From Carnegiea gigantea (Eukaryota; Streptophyta; Magnoliopsida; Caryophyllales; Cactaceae): a stretch of DNA of 64,000 bases. The first letter of the stretch is position 1. Every line of letters begins with the position of its first letter. The notes under the pieces are model-generated. The model did not search any database, was not told the origin of the DNA, and saw nothing but the letters and a program-made list of their open reading frames with translations. The stretch spans positions 1 through 64,000 of the forward strand of contig JAKOGI010000565.1 in the NCBI GenBank assembly GCA_029747015.1. Reading direction: 5' to 3'. Shown one piece after another: positions 1 to 11,470 of this stretch. Made by a program: the position numbers and the translations under genes.

Positions 1-1640
1 ATGAAACATTGGCTGCATGCGGAAGGACTTGCAAAATTACCACAGAGATCTGAAAGTGCTCATCAAAGACACAGATGCGCACATGTTTGTAGATGTGCTG
101 AAGAGCAAAAGGGAAGTCGAGCCAGGCTTCTTTTTTTATTATCAGGTTGATGAAGATAACTGATTAAAGAACCTATTTTGGTCAGACTCTCTGAGTAGAA
201 GAAGCTATGCCATATTCGGTCATATACTTTCATTCGACACGACACACAAGACTAATTGGTACTCAATGGTGTTTGCACCATTCACCGGGCTAAATCACCA
301 CAGGCAGCTAATTTGTTTTGGTGCCGGTCTGTTGAGGGATGAGAAGATGGAGTCCTTCCAGTGGCTGTTCAACAGTTTCCTGCTTGCCATGGGCAGCCAC
401 ATGCCGAAAACAGTGATCACAGACCAAGATCCGGCGATCAGACAGGTAGTAGCCGATGTTTTTGAGACATCGATCCACCAATTCTACTTGTGGCACATCA
501 TGAGAAAGCTCCCTGAGAAGGTAGGGCACACGCTCAATGGCTGCGAGGATTTCATCGAGCGCATCAAGGGGCGCATGTGGGCATCGAACTCTCCCGACGA
601 GTTCGAGGAGTCCTGGAGGGAGATGCTAGAGGAATTTGACTTGACGGATAACTAGTGGCTTCGCCAGATATATGAGATTCGAGAGCTTTATGTGCATGTC
701 TACTTTAAGGGGGACTTCTTGGGGGTATTTTGAGGATGACGTCAGGTTTTGAGGATGACGTCAGGTTCTGAGAGTCAAAACTCCATGTTTGGTTCCCTAA
801 CGTATCCCAATCTTAGCCTGGTGGAATTTTAGGTCAGGTTTGTGCACGCTATGGAGTCACAGCTCCATCGTGAGTGCAAGGTTGAAAATGCTTCTCTAAC
901 ATCTTTTTCAAAACTGAAGACGTCCTATGAGATTGAGAAGCATGCGAGGAGCATGTACACTCACATGAACTTCTACGTGTTCCAGAGACAGTTATACATT
1001 GGTCGGATGTACTGCGATGTAAAGGGTATCACTAACATAGAGGAAGACCGGACCTATGAGATCAAGCATAATTATGAGAACAAAATGAGGATCCGTTACG
1101 TGGTGTACAATGAGTGCACTTCCGAGTGCCAATGCTCATGCCTCTTCTTCGACTCGGACGGGATTCTATGCGCTCACATGCTGCTCGTTTTCACATCCAA
1201 TTCGCTAAAAGAAATTCTGGCCACTTATATCATTAATAGGTGGACAAAGATGGCAGCAAAAGCACTGATGCATCAGTTTGATAGTGTTATAGGAGATGCT
1301 TGTAGAGAAGTGGCCACACAAAATAAGCTCATAGCTGATGCGGGGTCTCAGTTATCCAAGTGTATGGATCTGGCTGGGTGCACCCCCCTAAGCTGCAACT
1401 GTTGTTAACTTCAATGACTTCAGTTGAGCATCCACTTTAGGACATGGGCGGCAAGTTAATGAGTAACGCAGCAGCTGATCTGCAGACCTACTTTAGGTGT
1501 GTAGTGCTAGACCAGATTGAGATACAACCACCCCCGACATCCGTAACTAAAGGAAGAGGAAAGAGGATGAAGATGGGGGTTGAGAGGGCTGTTGAGCACC
1601 AGTCATGCACGCGGATGTGCCACTGCTGCAATTAGGTTGC
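1..1640 (+). pseudogene. MULE / FAR1-related transposase, broken
   Basis: Three consecutive stretches on the plus strand read as a FAR1/FRS-type Mutator-like transposase. Positions 1-660 give the MULE domain: a first-Asp segment (SFDTTHKTN), APFTGLNHH, a second-Asp segment (VITDQDPAI) and LWHIMRKLPEK. Positions 842-1408 give the later part with a SWIM zinc finger (CQCSC...CAHML near 1126-1180). Positions 1444-1635 give a basic tail ending in a cysteine-rich segment, as in the FAR1 C-terminus. The frame is broken by TGA near 160, TAG near 654 and a deleted or replaced stretch at about 690-840. The family catalyses cut-and-paste transposition; FHY3/FAR1 are domesticated members. Because of the stops and the neighbouring transposon DNA I call it a dead transposase, not a host FRS gene. 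The 5' part may start left of the window. It is convergent with the protease gene at 3106-11579. Confidence 0.85.
731..768. repeat. Tandem pair of CRE-like palindromes
   Basis: An approximately 18-bp unit containing GATGACGTCAGG occurs twice in a row. TGACGTCA is the palindromic site typically bound by bZIP factors. It lies in the broken stretch between the two halves of the transposase, so it may be only a local duplication scar. Confidence 0.6.
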
Positions 1641-1746
1641 TTCCCATGACAGTAGAAACTGTCTGGAAAGGAGACGCTAGTGTACTATCTGTAGGCGTAT
1701 GTGTGGCTGTGCGTGTTTGTTTTATTAAAAAAAAATTTATTTTTGC

Positions 1747-2965
1747 TAGGTATTAGTTAGTGATCAGGAGGATTGCTGTTACTGATCATTAGTGTCGCTT
1801 TTGATGATCAACTGTTGGAATGATGAAAATGTGTTTGCAGAGTTGTAATATATGTGCTCACTTAGAAACTGATTTGGTGATCAATAGACTTGTGCTTGGT
1901 GATCACAGGGTATTTCCTAATGATCACCGTAAGTATGTTGCTATTGCATGAAAAATATTCTCAGAGATACTCGTATTTGTGGGTTATGATCATAAAGAAT
2001 CATACTATATGCTTCTATGGATGATATCAATTGCTGATCAATAGATCCAATTTTGGTGATCATTACAGCTATGTTGGGTGATCGTTAGAGCTATGTTTGG
2101 TGATCACTATATTAATGTATGGTATTCAACAGAAACATATTGTGAGTGATCACTGTATCCATTATATGCTTTTTTTGTGATCATCACAACTATGTTTAAT
2201 GATCACAGGATCGTTTGTGGTGATCAACATAAATATGTGTGTGTTTTTTGCCAAATATATTTATCTTGTATTTGTGTTTATTATAATCAAACATGATAGT
2301 ATACATTTTCAAAGAAGATATCGTTTGGTGATCTACAATACCACTTTTGATATATGTTCGGTGATTATTGCGACCATGTTTGGTGATCACTATATCAATC
2401 TGCGGGTTTCAACAATATGTTGGTTTTTTCGTCAAATATATTGTGAGTATATCTTAGAAGAGCGTTACTCTGTTCTATTTGCGTTCTACTCTAATCAAAC
2501 ATCATCATATATGTTTATGTAGAAGAGATCGTTTGGCGATGGATAATTACAGTGTTAGTGATCATTACGATTATGTTTTTGTAATCAAAACATGTTCTCA
2601 TGCTCACTCCATATACATGCTGATTTTAGGTGGATCATATTGGTTAAGATGTTTATGTTGTTGTGTTTGGGGTTAGCTCTCATCAGGATAGGAGCATATG
2701 TTTTTATGAAGAATGAGACCTAGTGTCTCATCAACAAGTCCAGTAGTGGTTATTAAAGGAGGTGTGTTTGGGATTGCTAGAAGTATCTTTGGTGATCACT
2801 GAATGTTTTTTGGGTGATCAACACCTTCTTACTTGCAGTCGCTTACTGATTAATAGGTCAGTTCTTGGTGATTGTTACTATTGCTTTTGCTTATAAGGAC
2901 AACTACAGTTACTGTTTAATACTAATGCTGTCAGTGATCACCATAGCTATATTTGGTGATCATTC
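1747..2965 (+). repeat. TGATCA motif array, plus-oriented (TTGGTGATCA)
   Basis: By hand I count about 20 exact TGATCA in about 1.2 kb, plus several one-mismatch forms. The flanks are asymmetric: TTGGTGATCA followed by A, C or T recurs on the plus strand (near 1874, 1899, 2054, 2098, 2379, 2790 and 2957). The array begins just after the transposase reading frame and stops before the last exon of the minus-strand protease gene. Spacing is irregular, roughly 20-150 bp, so it is neither a simple satellite nor a CRISPR array. No gene is seen in this stretch. Confidence 0.85.
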
Positions 2966-3105
2966 TTTATATATCTATTCAATTCAGTTCCATGAAAATT
3001 TACATAAACCTAAAATGAGTAAAATGTTACACAATGCGTTATATAATATATACAAAATAAATTTCATTTACAATGGCAACATAGAGAACCAGGATAAGGG
3101 TAAAT

Positions 3106-4378
3106 CTAGTCCTTCTTAGCATCTTTCTTGAGATTAGGATAAATTGTCCCGAATTCCTTAAAATCTTTTACCCTTTTAGTTGCTGTGAATCTTGCCTTGT
3201 TGCCCTCATAGGTGACTATGCCGTGATAGTACCAGGCCCTCAAAATGTTGAGCTTTGCATCCTAAGGACAAAAGATGATTTATGATGAATTAGTAACATC
3301 CTTGTTTTTTATATTGCTATCAAAGTCAGTGTTCTGCTATAATGCTTACATCATTCGCATTCAGTCTGGATTGCCACTTCTCTCCTTCCCCAAAGTAGCT
3401 CTCCATGTGCCTCATATAAAATATGCCACAATCTGTGAAATTGTAGCTGTCCTCCATAACATTTTCAAGCGTTCCGCCTTTAATTTTTTAAGCATCTCAT
3501 GCTTAGGATGTTGTACACCCTGCAGATATAGGGTGAGTACTTTGCTCTGCACAAATTTTCAAAAATGTTGCACACTATTAGAATCGCAACGTAAAGACGT
3601 CAGCATAGTTATAAACAGTATAGTATTTAAAACTCACCAATTTCACCGGGAAGTCTCCGTAAACAACCTTGAATGATACTCTTACGAGCAAGTTATCGAT
3701 GACATCAAGCTTCCCGTCCCTTTGGTTGTAGCAAAGCAAAAGGAAATGACTATTGTGACACACCGGGAAGAAAACCTACGTTTTTTTAATTAAAAAGAAT
3801 AAAAAAAGACACATGTGAACATTAGCAGATATGTACAATATAAATCAATGCCTTTTTTTAAAGAAGGAAAGTGTATTATGGCCATTCACTAAACATCCCC
3901 CCTTACCAAGTCAACTTGTTTGATTTTAATCCATGGACATCTTTCTAGCTCTTTGTCCATTACCACCTTAAAATCTTCATATCTCTTTTCGAATAAAGAT
4001 GCTCATAACATTTCTCTGCTAAAGAAATACTGCATCGAAGAAAAAACAATGTATGTTTATGCAATGTAATTTATTGCTAAAGACAGATAACTCTTGGTGA
4101 GAAATTTGTTAAAGTTGACATTTTAATAACTTAATGTTTTAGTTATGATCACGAATGCAGTTATTATTGAGCAATAAGTTGAGTGTGAGGCACTTACACT
4201 TTGATCGCATGACATGAAGAATCTGCTTGCAGTGGAGAGATCCCTTTTTCTCTCCTGATCATTTAGTATGCTCGACCATATGTTGATGACATTCATCTCA
4301 AGTTATTCTCCTGGCTTTAAAATGAGCATAGAAGCCCTAGTGGCCTCCTTATCACCGCAACCATCAAACAACGGTTCA
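3106..4378 (-). pseudogene. Ulp1/SENP-like catalytic exons of the gene above
   Basis: Five exons with matching GT/AG borders on the minus strand: 4198-4378, 3907-4029, 3638-3775, 3350-3519 and 3106-3261. The first carries EATRASMLILKPGE then a TAA stop, then NVINIWSSILN. The third carries VFFPVCHNSHFLLLCYN (catalytic His segment) and KLDVIDN (Asp segment). The fourth carries DCGIFYMRHMESYFG, the catalytic Cys box, after a frame change. The last is an open 51-residue exon ending in TAG (KDFKEFGTIYPNLKK). The residue order His-Asp-Cys is that of C48 peptidases, which cleave SUMO or related proteins. A second stop (TGA) lies in 3907-4029. The triad residues are present at sequence level, but the gene is interrupted. 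Confidence 0.78.
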
Positions 4379-4454
4379 CTACAAAATCAAAATGAAAAAG
4401 AATGGTTACACACTTACCAGGAAATTAGAAAAATGTAAGATTTACGCAGGTAAC

Positions 4455-5345
4455 CACATATTGATTACAAATCACATAAGTAATGATCATCCAGCATAAA
4501 GACACTGATCACCAATGTGAAATTGTTGATCGATGACGAGACAACACGTTCACTGGGGAAAAGGCATCACTTATCATATAAGCAGTGAATTACAATGCAT
4601 GATGGAAGAAGTAATCATTTACACAAGTGATCCTAAGTTGATCACCAGTCACAAAACTACGGATCACCAATCACAAAAATTATTCATCACCAACTAAATA
4701 ATCACCGATCATGATTCAGAAAACTATTGAACACCAAACACACAACCACAGATCACCAATTACACCTATATTGATCAAAAGTAAATAACACTTGAGCAAC
4801 ACTAGCCATGGGAAAATGCGAAGAAAGTAAACATTCATACAAAGTGAATCAAATTTCCATCAGCAACAAAGATAACTGTTGAATTATAGAAGCAGTAAAT
4901 TACAATGCATGATGGAAGAAGTAATCATTTACTCAAGTGATCCCAAGTTGATCACCAGTCACCAAACTACTGATCACCAATCACAAGATTATTCATCACC
5001 AACTAAATAATCACTAATCGCGACTCAGAAAATTATTGATCACCAAACACACAACCACTGATCACCAATTACACCCATACTGATCACAAGCAAATAACAC
5101 TTGATCAACACTAGCCAGGCAAAAACACTGAAAAAAGTAAACATTCATACAAAGTAAATTAAATATCCACCAGTAGCAAAGATAACAGTTGATTAGCAAT
5201 CATATGACTGTTGATCACTCATTACAAACACTAAATTGTAATGCATGAGGGTGACAAATAAATTGATATTTTACACAAGTGATAACAAAAGTAATCACCA
5301 ATCACAAAGCTATTGATCCCCAATCATATACCCTTTCATCATTAA
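4455..5345 (-). repeat. TGATCA motif array, minus-oriented, with a 310-bp tandem duplication
   Basis: Dense GATCACCAA/TGATCACCA on the plus strand, meaning TTGGTGATCA on the minus strand, the sense strand of the protease gene whose intron this is. A 310-bp unit is duplicated in tandem (about 4581-4890 and 4891-5200), recognisable by the shared segment AATTACAATGCATGATGG. A partial third copy follows near 5230. No coding sequence is seen here. Confidence 0.8.
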
Positions 5346-6884
5346 GCACACAATAGAATGTTGTGCCAAAAGCACCACTTATCATGCAAGAAGATTGATT
5401 AGCGATATTATCTGTCATCCACATCTTCAATTTTGCTAAAAACATACTTAGATATGGTCAGCTCATCCTGAGAGAGTTCGCTATTGAGCTTTGTTAGCCG
5501 AATCACATACAATGTATAGTAGGCTAGAGGAAGATTTTCAGGCTACCGCTTTTTCAGTGTATCTGATGGCCCTATTTCCTCCAACTTTTATTGAGTTCTT
5601 GCAGCACCTAAACGCTTCTCATCATGCTTTTTGGGCACCACCACTTTTGTTAATTTGGGCTGCATGGAATGACTTGCTTCTTGCTCATCGTAAGTCGTGG
5701 CACTTTCGTTCTTCTACTCTAGTGGTTGTCTTGCAATCAGTATAATTGTTATTTTTTCATCGATATTACTCTGCATACTCAGCTTCAACTTCTGAGGCAA
5801 CTTTGCTTTCTCCCCAGCAATTTGGTTTTTACGGCCCTGTGCATTCGATGACAACTTCTGCTGCTGCTGCCCTGGTTGCTATCCAGTAGCATATTTAGCC
5901 CTTTGCTTGCCACCTTCACCATGCACAGCAGGCTTTGTTTTCCAGCCTTATATCTGGCTACTGGATCGCTTTCAGTTTTCTCGGTGTGGGGTTACTTATG
6001 CTCAGCCTCTAATGACAATGCTTCTTTGCTCTGTTCTGCTAGCTCTTTGGCATTGCAAGGAGATAGTACTTTCGAGCCAGTCGTCTTCTGCTATAGGGTT
6101 GACTTTTTAATTTCTTCCTAACCTTACCCTTTTTAGAAGAAGGCTCGTCACTTTCTTTGGGGTTTTTCTCAGCTGGTTTCTTAATACTAAGCTCACGGTT
6201 CACCTAAGAAGTGTTCCTCAATGGGAACCTCAATGGAGCACCGTCGTCGTCATCTTCAATCCATCATATTCATTAACCCCAGCAGTGCTTGGATCAGGCA
6301 CAGAGGTGGTATAAGGGACTGGACTTTGGCTGTCCAGCTGACTTAGTCCCAGCCCTAGATTGTATGATGGCATGTTATCATCCTTCTTCATAATGCTCTT
6401 TGCCTAATCTAGCACCGCATCCTCACAGTGCTCTTCCTTTTCAACAATGATGCTAGCATCGGAAACTAATGTATCTCCTGGAATTTCAGCTTCACCATCT
6501 GGTTTGTCAAGTGGAAGTGCGGGGTTGAATGAAGAAGCACAGAGGTCATTGCTCGCTTTCTGTTTTAGTTAAAGATTTTGAAACTCCACATGAGCACTCT
6601 GAAGGTCTGCAAAAGCCTCCTTCACAACTTTAGTGGTGAAACCCTGAGCTTCTCTCTGAGATTTTTGAATAGCAGCATCGTAGAATGAGATGAACATTTC
6701 CCTCACTTCATCCCATATCTTCCAAAGATCTTGACTTTCACTATACTTATTGCACATGCAATCTATGACGGCTGTGAAGTTTCTGTAAGCCAACGCCAAT
6801 TGTTTTGTGGTAGAAATGACTTTGTCAACATCTTTCCGCAATTTTAAAAAAAAAATTAAAAAAATAAATAAATAGATAAATCTG

Positions 6885-8560
6885 TATGTTGACTGATCAG
6901 TTACAGCATGCTTGTTGATCACTCACTCACTGAACAATCATCGAATTGTAAAAGTGTGAATAGAAAACTTATCCCTAAAAGCATCACTTTTAATCACTGA
7001 TAACATGAGCATTGATTACCACTCAATGCAGAATTGAAATAGAAGCGGTCATGACAAAAAAAGTAATAATATGATCACAAATTATATGCAAACGGATCAT
7101 AAATAACATCTTCAATGATCACCAACCAAGGAATAACTGAAAATAGAAGCAATGTTGAAAAAAAAAAATCAACACTAAGCAATATAATCACCTATCTTAT
7201 ATGAACTGATCACAGATAACATCTCTAGTGATCACCAACAAAAGAGCAGTCCAAATACAAGCAGTGTTCGAGCAACAAGTAATCTGATCATCAATCTTAT
7301 CCCAATTATCAGTCTATAGTAATTACTATACACAATAGCAATAAACGTCAGCCGAAAACTAAAATCAATAGACACTGATTTTTAATGATCACTAAATATT
7401 ATTCATAATGATCACTAAAACAATGATTACTGTTCAGTCAGTACATAATCCATATAAAGATAGAAAATCCAAGTTAAGTTAGGGTTGATCAATAATCTCC
7501 ATCAATATTCAATTGATGATCACACAAGTATTGACCACCATACACTACTGATCGCCATTCACACACAATGACGAAACTCTAAGCAATGGGCATGAAGGTG
7601 GTTATTTATTACCTGAAATTCTGTCTCCTTTGCTTCTTCAACATCTTCAATTTGAGCCTCCAGTCATGGGAAATCAAATGCTTCCTTGACTGCCTCCTTA
7701 CCAACAGCCTTTTCCACTATGACTTTCTATATTTTCTGAAAAATAAATATCTTACCACATTAGACTTTAAGCATTGTGCAGAAAGAACAAAAGATCTATC
7801 TACTTTATCACTAGCACTATGCCTATTTGATAATCAATCACAACATTAATGTTCAATTACTAAACAAGCTTTGATTAAACAATGGGGGGGAAAAAGATTC
7901 CATTCTAAAATGTTCACTAATTAGGTAGCTTTTGATCACTAATTGGGCAGCTTTTGATCACCAATATTACTTTCTGTTGATCACAATGCACAGAAGGATT
8001 CCATTCTAAAATGATTACTGCTTCAAGTAAAGAGATCATTAATCGGATCTATATTGATCAACAACGAGGGTTTCTCAAATAATTTGCAATAAAGATAAGC
8101 ATGTTTTACTTACTACTTGAGTTTGAGAGCTCATCATGTCTTTAGCAGGATGCTGCTCATGCATTGTTGGGTGTGGCATATTCAGGTGAGGTTCAACGGT
8201 GCCTCTCCCAAAACCATGGCTCCGGTCCTCATCTTCTATCCTTTTCTTGATGTGCTCATTAGTCTATGTAGACATTGTAGGGAATTGTCTCTTCACTCTT
8301 CTTTTCATGAAGACAACCCTATCTAAGTACAGCATTTACAAATACAAAAACATCAAAAAAAATACTTAGTACAAGGAACTCGGTTACTTACACAGGTATC
8401 TATAGTTGATCACGGATGCATAACTTATTGATCACTAAAGCACAAGTTATTAGTCCCTAGTCATTTAACTATTGATCACTAAGGCATTCTTTCTTTTTTT
8501 TTTTTTTTTTACATGATCACTGTGTTTACTTATATTGATCACAAATTTGACCAAGGGTTG
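6885..8560 (-). repeat. TGATCA motif blocks in protease-gene introns
   Basis: Three intron blocks (about 6890-7570, 7850-8080 and 8400-8560) carry many TGATCAC, again mainly as TGATCAC(C/T)AA on the plus strand. They alternate with the recognisable exons at 7590-7745 and 8110-8335, where the motif is nearly absent. A poly(T) run lies at about 8490-8511. Confidence 0.75.
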
Positions 8561-10640
8561 CATTGTCGAATAGGAGAACTAACCATTAAGACAAAGAGCA
8601 GACCATCGAAATGCACCCCTTTTGTAGCCGTACTCCCCTTGTAGTGCCTGAAACTGGTGATCGGTTTATCCACTACAAACTGGCACTAGTCTAAGGATGC
8701 AATCTGGCTCACATCCTTGACATATTTAAGGATGGACTTGCTGTAGTAGCGATATTCTTTGGTCCACTGAAAAATCAATTCACCAAGTATAAGATGAAGT
8801 TCCTCTTGAAGCTCTCGCCCCCGCCTTTTTCGGTCAGAATGAACTCCGACATTCGAGTGAGTTTCGGGGCATTCTTCTGGAGTTTTCATTCCCTGAGCCA
8901 CACAACGTGCACCTCATCATACTCTTCATCCATCAAAGACTTGGTGATTTTGATGATTTTCGGTCGCCCCAAAGGGACACCTAAGGTCGCAGACACATCA
9001 AATGCTGTGACCGGAAACTTCTGCCCATCTAGAAGTCTGAAGCACACAACGTGCGGATCAAAGCTCTTCACCAGCCACTTGGAAAATGTCCCTGGGATTT
9101 GCTTCACATCAACTTTCAGACAGGAAACGAACCCCATGGATCTGACCGCCTCGGCCTAAGCTTCATTGAGCTGTGCCACTAGAGATAAGAATGAACGCGT
9201 AGACATTCTCGTAATGAATGCCTTCTGGTATGCTCTTTTTCACTGGGACCCTCCTCATATTTGAAAGCCAGCTCTTCCTGCAAAATCTGAAGCTCCTTCC
9301 CTGAGCTGCTTGCTTTCGCCAACACCAAAGCAGCACCGTCGCCTTTGGACTGTAATGAAGGCTTGTTCCTCTTTCGGGCGGCTTTTACAGGTTCAGGAAT
9401 GGCGACTTCTTCTTTCGCCTCTTCTGCTCGTTCTCATGATTGACTTCTTCATATTCATAAGTCAAATTATTTTCTTCTAAATACGAGCTATTGGAAGGTT
9501 CCACGTCAAATACGTGGCCTTTCCATACTGTAGTGTTCGATGACGGCTGCATCATCTCTGATTGCCTATCATTTACTGGCTTTTCCTTTGGGCTTGTGCT
9601 TTTTTGGTTATTCTACCTTCTCCCCCTTCTCCTTGTTCTCCAGTTTGGTGGGGGCTTTTGAAGATGTTTCTCTTTGTGTTCGTGTTATTTAGCATATTTT
9701 TGATGCACTTCATCATCACGTCGAGCGCTCTTGGCAGTGATTTGCTTGCTGCTCTAGTTGTTGTCCTCACTTTTCACTGCACTTTTCTGTGCAGGCTCCT
9801 CATCCTTTCCCGATTCCAGTGGAAATTTGTCCCTGTTTGCTTCTTGCTTAAAGGCTTGTCAGCGGGGTCTTTACTGGGCTTCCTCTTTTCAGCAATTTTG
9901 TCTATAGGTTGGTTGGGAAATTCTTCTTTTTCCTTTCCTTTCTCTGTTTGCTTGTCATTTGTAGCATGCCTTTTAGAGTTGAGCTCTTCATTGCTATTGT
10001 TGTCAGTCTTCCGTTTCTTATCAGCCTTCTTCTTCTTTTTGGACTTTTCAATGGGTTCTTGAGAGAGATGCTCTTCTTATGGAAGCTTCTCTAGTGTTGC
10101 ACTACTTTCAGCATTTGTGTCACTCTTGCCTTTCTTTTCTTATTGTTCATCAACCGGGGACTGATCTTTTGATTCGTTATTGTCATGTAAATTGTGTCGT
10201 TTATCAGACTTGTTTGGATCATCATCAGCACTTCTGATTTTCTGGGAAAACACTTTGAAACGATGCTTTTTTCTTTCACCAGGACTGCTGCTACTTTTTT
10301 CAATAGATCCTCTTCTTTTATCATCTGACATCTCACTTTCTTTTGAATCCAAAGTGACGTTAGGATTGCAGAATACAAAATAAAAGTTAGTGTGCAAATT
10401 TTGAAGTTACACTATAATTAAAAAGTGTTCCTTTTAACTTCTTTATTGAACAAAAATCGACACTATATGAAAAGGCAAGTTAGTATAAGCAGTATGTTTC
10501 TAATTCTTTGCTAGACAGACTTAAAGTTATAACATCTTTAATGACATTTTGTATTGTTTCAGAAATTTGTTCCTAGGTAGGATCATTTTGGGGTCTGCAG
10601 TAAAGCCAGAAATTTATGTATACAACATACATATAAAACA

Positions 10641-10642
<2 letters not shown>

Positions 10643-10711
<69 letters not shown>
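10643..10711. repeat. (AT)n(GA)n microsatellite
   Basis: A pure AT-dinucleotide run passes directly into a pure GA-dinucleotide run. It lies in the first intron of the minus-strand protease gene. Confidence 0.95.
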
Positions 10712-10865
10712 ATACTTCAATGAACTCATGTAATATAATGCATCACTAATCATAGTTCAAATGACTAGCAATCACAGCCACATTCATCAAAAATACTAAG
10801 CACATGATAAAGGGAGCTGTTTATTATATGTCCTATGTCTGTGTGTATTTATGGCAAAAAAGGCA

Positions 10866-11470
10866 TACATCTGTTGATCACAAACACTACTCATCAGCAA
10901 TCATAGCTTTACTGATCACCAACAACGACGCTACTGATCACTAGTCAACACTTTGTTAGTAGATCATCAATCATGACTAAACTGATCACCAATCATAACT
11001 ATACTTATCACCAACAAGAATATTACTGATTACCAATTAACATTATACTGATCACCAACAAGAACACTACTAATCACCAAGAAGAATACTATACTGATTA
11101 CCAACAAGAATACTACTGATCACTAACAAGAACACTACTGATCACCAATTATAACACTAATGACCACCAATCGTACTTTTATTGATCACCAACAAGGTAT
11201 TGCTTGCAAAATTGAACATGTAATATGAAAAGACATTCACCCAAAGTTTTACAAAAATACATTTTTCAGGCAAATAGTTAATTAGTTTAGGAAAATCAAA
11301 TAGTTAATCAGTTTAGCTCACCACATTAAATAGTACATTTAAAGTGTCTGAGAAATTGAATTTTTGTGAAATAATGTGCCAAGATTCATCAATAGTGAAA
11401 CACATGCAAATCGATCACTAATGTTATACCTAATCATCACTAAATATGCAACGATTGATCAGAAATTACA
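10866..11470 (-). repeat. TGATCA motif array, first intron of the protease gene
   Basis: Near-tandem short units of the type ACTGATCACCAACAAGAACACT run to about 11200, with further isolated motifs to 11470. The minus strand reads TTGGTGATCAGT. It lies between the ATG exon (11518-11579) and the next exon (about 10370). Confidence 0.85.

Noticed and set aside
1..1640. Functional FAR1/FRS transcription factor gene
   Set aside because: Several stops and a missing middle segment, and it is embedded in transposon-type DNA.
5491..6121. Plus-strand open frames at 5491-5745 and 5876-6121
   Set aside because: They lie antisense to the large exon of the minus-strand Ulp1-like gene and show no domain.
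8794..10383. Plus-strand open frames at 8794-9159, 9562-10062 and 10180-10383
   Set aside because: Complement of the lysine-rich minus-strand exon; the Phe/Leu/Ser-rich peptides are the antisense of Lys/Glu codons.
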